In this document: positions 60,850 through 64,000 of the stretch, in pieces | How positions within the stretch are numbered: the first letter of the stretch is position 1 | How the letters are laid out: the number at the start of each line of letters is the position of its first letter | DNA from: Austropuccinia psidii | Lineage: Eukaryota; Basidiomycota; Pucciniomycetes; Pucciniales; Sphaerophragmiaceae | Length of the DNA stretch: 64,000 bases | Reading direction: 5' to 3' | Assembly (NCBI GenBank): GCA_023105745.1 | Contig: JALGQZ010000019.1 | Location: forward strand, 1 to 64,000 | Made by a program: the position numbers and the translations under genes | The notes under the pieces: model-generated | Seen by the model: the letters and a program-made list of their open reading frames with translations, nothing else | Told to the model about the DNA's origin: nothing | Database searches by the model: none

Positions 60850-61383
60850 AAAAACTTCAGCTTGTCAGAAATTTCTGCACATAAGCTATTCAAAATCACA
60901 AACACGAATACTCAATTGGAACAGCACATAGCCTCTTGATCATTACACAGTTTCCTAAGGGAAGACTGTCTTCCCTGAAAGATACTTATGGCATGCTCAA
61001 TTGGAACCCTTTATCTTGAAATACAAAGGTTGAAATATTGTTTTTCATATTAATGAGCCATAGATATTTCATATGATGGTAAATTATATGCAGAACTGTC
61101 ATAAGATTAATAAGCAAGCAAATATTGATTTTTCTAATACAAATGGTGGGGGAACCTTGCCATTTTGATATTATTATACACACTTCAGTCATTAAAATAG
61201 CCAGTGAAGCCAATATAAAATGTGACAAACTGTTTGTTAATTTTTAAAAAAAAATCTGGAGTGAGATTGAGTATATACTGCGGTTCTTAAATATATATAT
61301 CAAAATACAGCGCAACTCTTCTCATGAAATTTGTTAATGTAAACCTTTTTATGATTAAAATAGGCTTTGACATCTTTGGATAG
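60850..61383 (-). pseudogene. ALP1-like DDE transposase of Harbinger-2, C-terminal part
   Basis: Minus-strand fragments read DVKAYFNHKKV (aligned with GEAYFDCKKR of copy 1), then GFTGYFND, in which the second Asp is kept but the preceding Ser-x-His is changed, and RVPIEHAISIFQGRQSSLRK, in which the third acidic residue (Glu, codon 60996-60998) is kept. The part with the first Asp is cut off by the LTR starting near 61384. Several stops and frameshifts remain. Confidence 0.75.
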
Positions 61384-63512
61384 TTTGAGCCTGTGAGGTA
61401 TGTATGACATACTCATAAGGTTACAAATGTGGTTTTATAAAGCTGATTTAGTCTTAAACAGACTTATCAAGTGAATTTAAAATAAAAGATAGAAAAAAAT
61501 AATTATAAGTTTATTTTAGATAAAAAAAGCTCCAAATATTAATTCATTTTTGAATTCTACACCAAAAAAACCTAGGTTAGACCCATAGGGTATTATACCC
61601 AAAAATGGCTATTTCTTATGTTATTAGAAGATTTAAGAATCTAACAGTACAATTGAACCATTTCAAATTTTTTCTAAAAAATTGTTAAGATGAAGCTTGA
61701 ATAAGATTAAATTGAAATTTGCATAAGCTTGATGCAACCTCACCAAAAATTTAGTTAAAATTGATGTTTGGTGTATATGTAATTAATTGGCTAAGCATTT
61801 TCCATACAGGCTTTAAATCCTGTGTGGGCTCAATTTAAATTGATTTAAGGCCATTGTATGTCTTTAAATGAATAAAAGGGAAAATCAATGTAGACTGGTG
61901 GGACAAAGAAAAAAACTAAATAGAGCCAGGGTACCCAAATTTTGGGATCTTCAATCACTCAATTAATTTTTTCAACCTTGTTTAAACTTTAAGATTAGAC
62001 TTTGATTGAAAATTAGGGTTTAAACTGGTTCTATCCCAATTTGGACAGGAATTAAAAGCTTTCAAAGGGTAAATCCCGATATTCAGAATTGTAATCTAGG
62101 TTTCAAGAACTGTCAAAGCTTCATTAAGCTTAAACCTTACAGATATAAGTGTTAAAACAATACCAAAAGCTAAATTTTGGTGTGTATTGCTATTTTACAT
62201 GGAAGAATAATAATAACTTATAGAATTCATTAGAAATTCAATTTTCAATGGATCTTTCTTCTTGAAGTTTTCACACAGATTTCAGCTGAATGTTATATGT
62301 TTATACCTTCAATTTGAATTATCTTTTTTAAACAGGATTAATTTCTAATTATCCTTGAAATTAACTTTTTTAATTATTCTTAAAAAAAATTAAGATTTCT
62401 TCAAAAATCAATTAAAAATCAATTTTAAGATATTTTAACTTGAAGCTTTATTTTTAATTTTTTCATGTGATAAACTTCAATATGAATAAGCTTATTTTAT
62501 GTTTAAACCTTAAATAATCAACCCAAAAGAGAATTAAAGTTATTGAGAGTTAAGAATAACATTGGTAACCTTAAATTGGAATGAAAAATAAGACACCTAA
62601 AGTTAAGAACCTTATTTTTGAGAATTGTTTTTCAGTTTTGACCTGAGAATTCCCTCTATATCCATTATTAATCATGAGGGCTTCTCTGAAGGCATAAAAG
62701 GGGCCTTCAAATCATTTGTTTTGTTCATTATCATTATCATCATCATTTAAATCATATTAGACATTGAAAAATATAAAGGGTTGTTAAATAAAAGATCTTA
62801 TTATTAAAAAAAATTCTCAAGTATTTTATTCCTTATAAATTTCAAATTAAACAATTGAAATAATAGAACTAAGATTATTGTTGTAATCATCAATAATACA
62901 TATTATCTTAAATATCTTTTAAAAATCCACAAATTCCTCTTAAAACTCTTAAATCTTATTTTATAATAAGAAAGCTGTCTTCATATTTTGTAATATTGAT
63001 TTTTTCCATTTTTTTAACATATAAACATTATTTGATACTATAGCTGTTGCTGTTTGAGTTATTGTTTTAAATAAATATTATGAGTAAGATTTCTCTGAAT
63101 TTCAATATCTTTTTTATCTAGTAGTACTTTTTTATATAGAATCTCTCTATATGATTTATCTCTGCACAGTGTATTTGATATTTCTTTCATAAATAATATC
63201 TATATTACTTATAAGTGGATTATTATTATTTTCCACATATAGCCTTCTCATTGAGAGATTTTATATTTTCTATTATTATATCTTTCATTGACAACAATTA
63301 TAATAGAATAATCATAATTTCTTATTATTGTTGAGTTTTTCATGTTATTAAATCATCAACTAATTATAACTTCTTTTTTTATATAATTATTTTTAATAAT
63401 TATCTCAATTTGTGGTTATAATATTGAATCATATTATATTTTATACTGAGGACAGTAATAGTACTGTTGATATTTGTTACTATTATGAGGATGTTCATTT
63501 ACAAACCTTACA
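61384..63512 (+). repeat. 5' LTR of the second Gypsy copy
   Basis: See landmarks in the element entry. The start is degraded (TT in place of TG), but the end and adjacent primer-binding site are well kept. The insertion point lies inside the Harbinger-2 transposase frame, just upstream of the AYF..KK block on the gene strand. Confidence 0.85.
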
Positions 63513-63514
63513 TT

Positions 63515-63528
63515 TGGGGGCCTGGCTG
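63515..63528 (+). promoter_or_regulatory. Primer-binding site of the second Gypsy copy
   Basis: TGGGGGCCTGGCTG begins two bases after the LTR end, as in the complete element. The first 12 bases are identical between copies. Confidence 0.6.
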
Positions 63529-64000
63529 TGAATTTCACCAATTTTTGGGACATAAATCATATTCTGGACCCTATTTTACTCTATTATGATATAAAATTTC
63601 CATATTAACTTTGAATTTTGCTTTTTTGAGACTTATCCCCTATGAATAATATTTGAAAATATTAATAAAGTTATTCCTCTTAAGAATATTGTTTGAAAAA
63701 ATATCTCATTGATTAGTTTGTAATGAATTTGTATTGTATAACTAATGGCATTTTCACATCACAGACTTGAAATTTATTCTTTGAGTTATTCTAGTATGAA
63801 GTCAATAATAACATAAATTTGATTAATAGCTTATTAATTTCATAATTATTACTTCTTTAAAGACAGAAAATCAAATAAGAAAATAAAAAGTTAAAAATCT
63901 TTGCTTAAACATATTTTCCTTTACTGTTTAGATAATTCTTTTTATTTTCAACATAATTTTCCATAAATTACTTTAAAACAGCTTTATTCAATAAGCTGAG

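Larger units (their letters stand above)
55400..61383. mobile_element. Harbinger-2, PIF/Harbinger element cut by a Gypsy insertion
   Basis: Same orientation as Harbinger-1 and opposite to Harbinger-3: SANT-like gene (+, from 55612), ORF2 (+) and convergent transposase (-). Homology to the transposase stops at about 61384, where an LTR of the Gypsy family begins, so the transposase N-terminus and right end should lie beyond that insertion, outside the window. The left terminus was not recognised and the start is approximate. Confidence 0.75.
61384..64000 (+). mobile_element. Second Gypsy copy, 5' LTR and leader, runs off the window
   Basis: An LTR of the same family in plus orientation, about 61384-63512, longer than the others by indels. 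Landmarks in order: TTTGAGCCTGTGAGGTATGT (LTR start, normally TGTGAGCC), GAATTCTACACCAAA, TAGAGCCAGGGTACCC near 61922, GCATAAAAGGGGCC near 62691, and the end CTTACA at 63507-63512. The next bases, TTTGGGGGCCTGGC, are the family primer-binding site, and AATCATATTCTGGAC matches the leader of the complete copy. The coding region lies outside the window. Confidence 0.88.

Noticed and set aside
60986..61228. Independent gene of 80 codons on the minus strand
   Set aside because: It is a frame-shifted view of the degenerate Harbinger-2 transposase, whose motifs appear in the neighbouring frames.

Overview
The window reads as a transposon-dominated, strongly A+T-rich chromosome segment of a rust fungus (Pucciniales). 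Genes carry short GT-AG introns of about 55-90 bp. The one ordinary gene is a many-exon fungal sugar porter. The gag-pol polyprotein of the LTR retrotransposon matches, from memory rather than any search, a family abundant in the myrtle rust Austropuccinia psidii, so that species or a close relative is my best guess. No tRNA, rRNA, CRISPR array or bacterial feature was seen.

Layout. 125-860: a 10-bp minisatellite with A-tracts in helical phase. About 900-3490 (minus): a decayed Mutator-like element (MULE-1) with a FAR1/MULE transposase. 4018-20166: a PIF/Harbinger element (Harbinger-1) with terminal inverted repeats and an ATT duplication, split by a complete but broken Ty3/Gypsy element (4371-14664) with 1.9-kb LTRs. 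20167-22240: a nearly pure A+T block. About 22250-24959: a decayed hAT element whose last two exons are still open. 25302-27800 (minus): an apparently full-length hexose transporter gene of 13 inferred exons. 27801-33800: gene-poor DNA with an unidentified ORF cluster (29632-31004) and a second A+T block (31140-32760). 33800-44480: small elements, namely two copies of a roughly 740-bp MULE-type non-autonomous element, a 1.9-kb solo Gypsy LTR (38044-39981), and a roughly 1-kb element containing a degenerate satellite. About 44480-48800 (plus): MULE-2, which adds an AT-hook and an OTU-like peptidase region. 49807-61383: two more Harbinger elements in opposite orientation (Harbinger-3, then Harbinger-2). 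61384-64000: the start of a second Gypsy copy that interrupts the Harbinger-2 transposase.

How the parts relate. All three Harbinger elements share one plan: a SANT/Myb-like gene, a second ORF of unknown function on the same strand, and a convergent ALP1-like DDE transposase. This three-gene organisation is the most interesting biology here. All copies are broken and each has its own damage. The Gypsy family inserted at least three times (complete copy, solo LTR, 5' end of another copy), twice into Harbinger elements. MULE-type termini recur on several small elements. The hexose transporter is the only gene likely to serve the host. Its reading frame is kept across all inferred exons only if intron 3 is spliced with a non-canonical GA donor.
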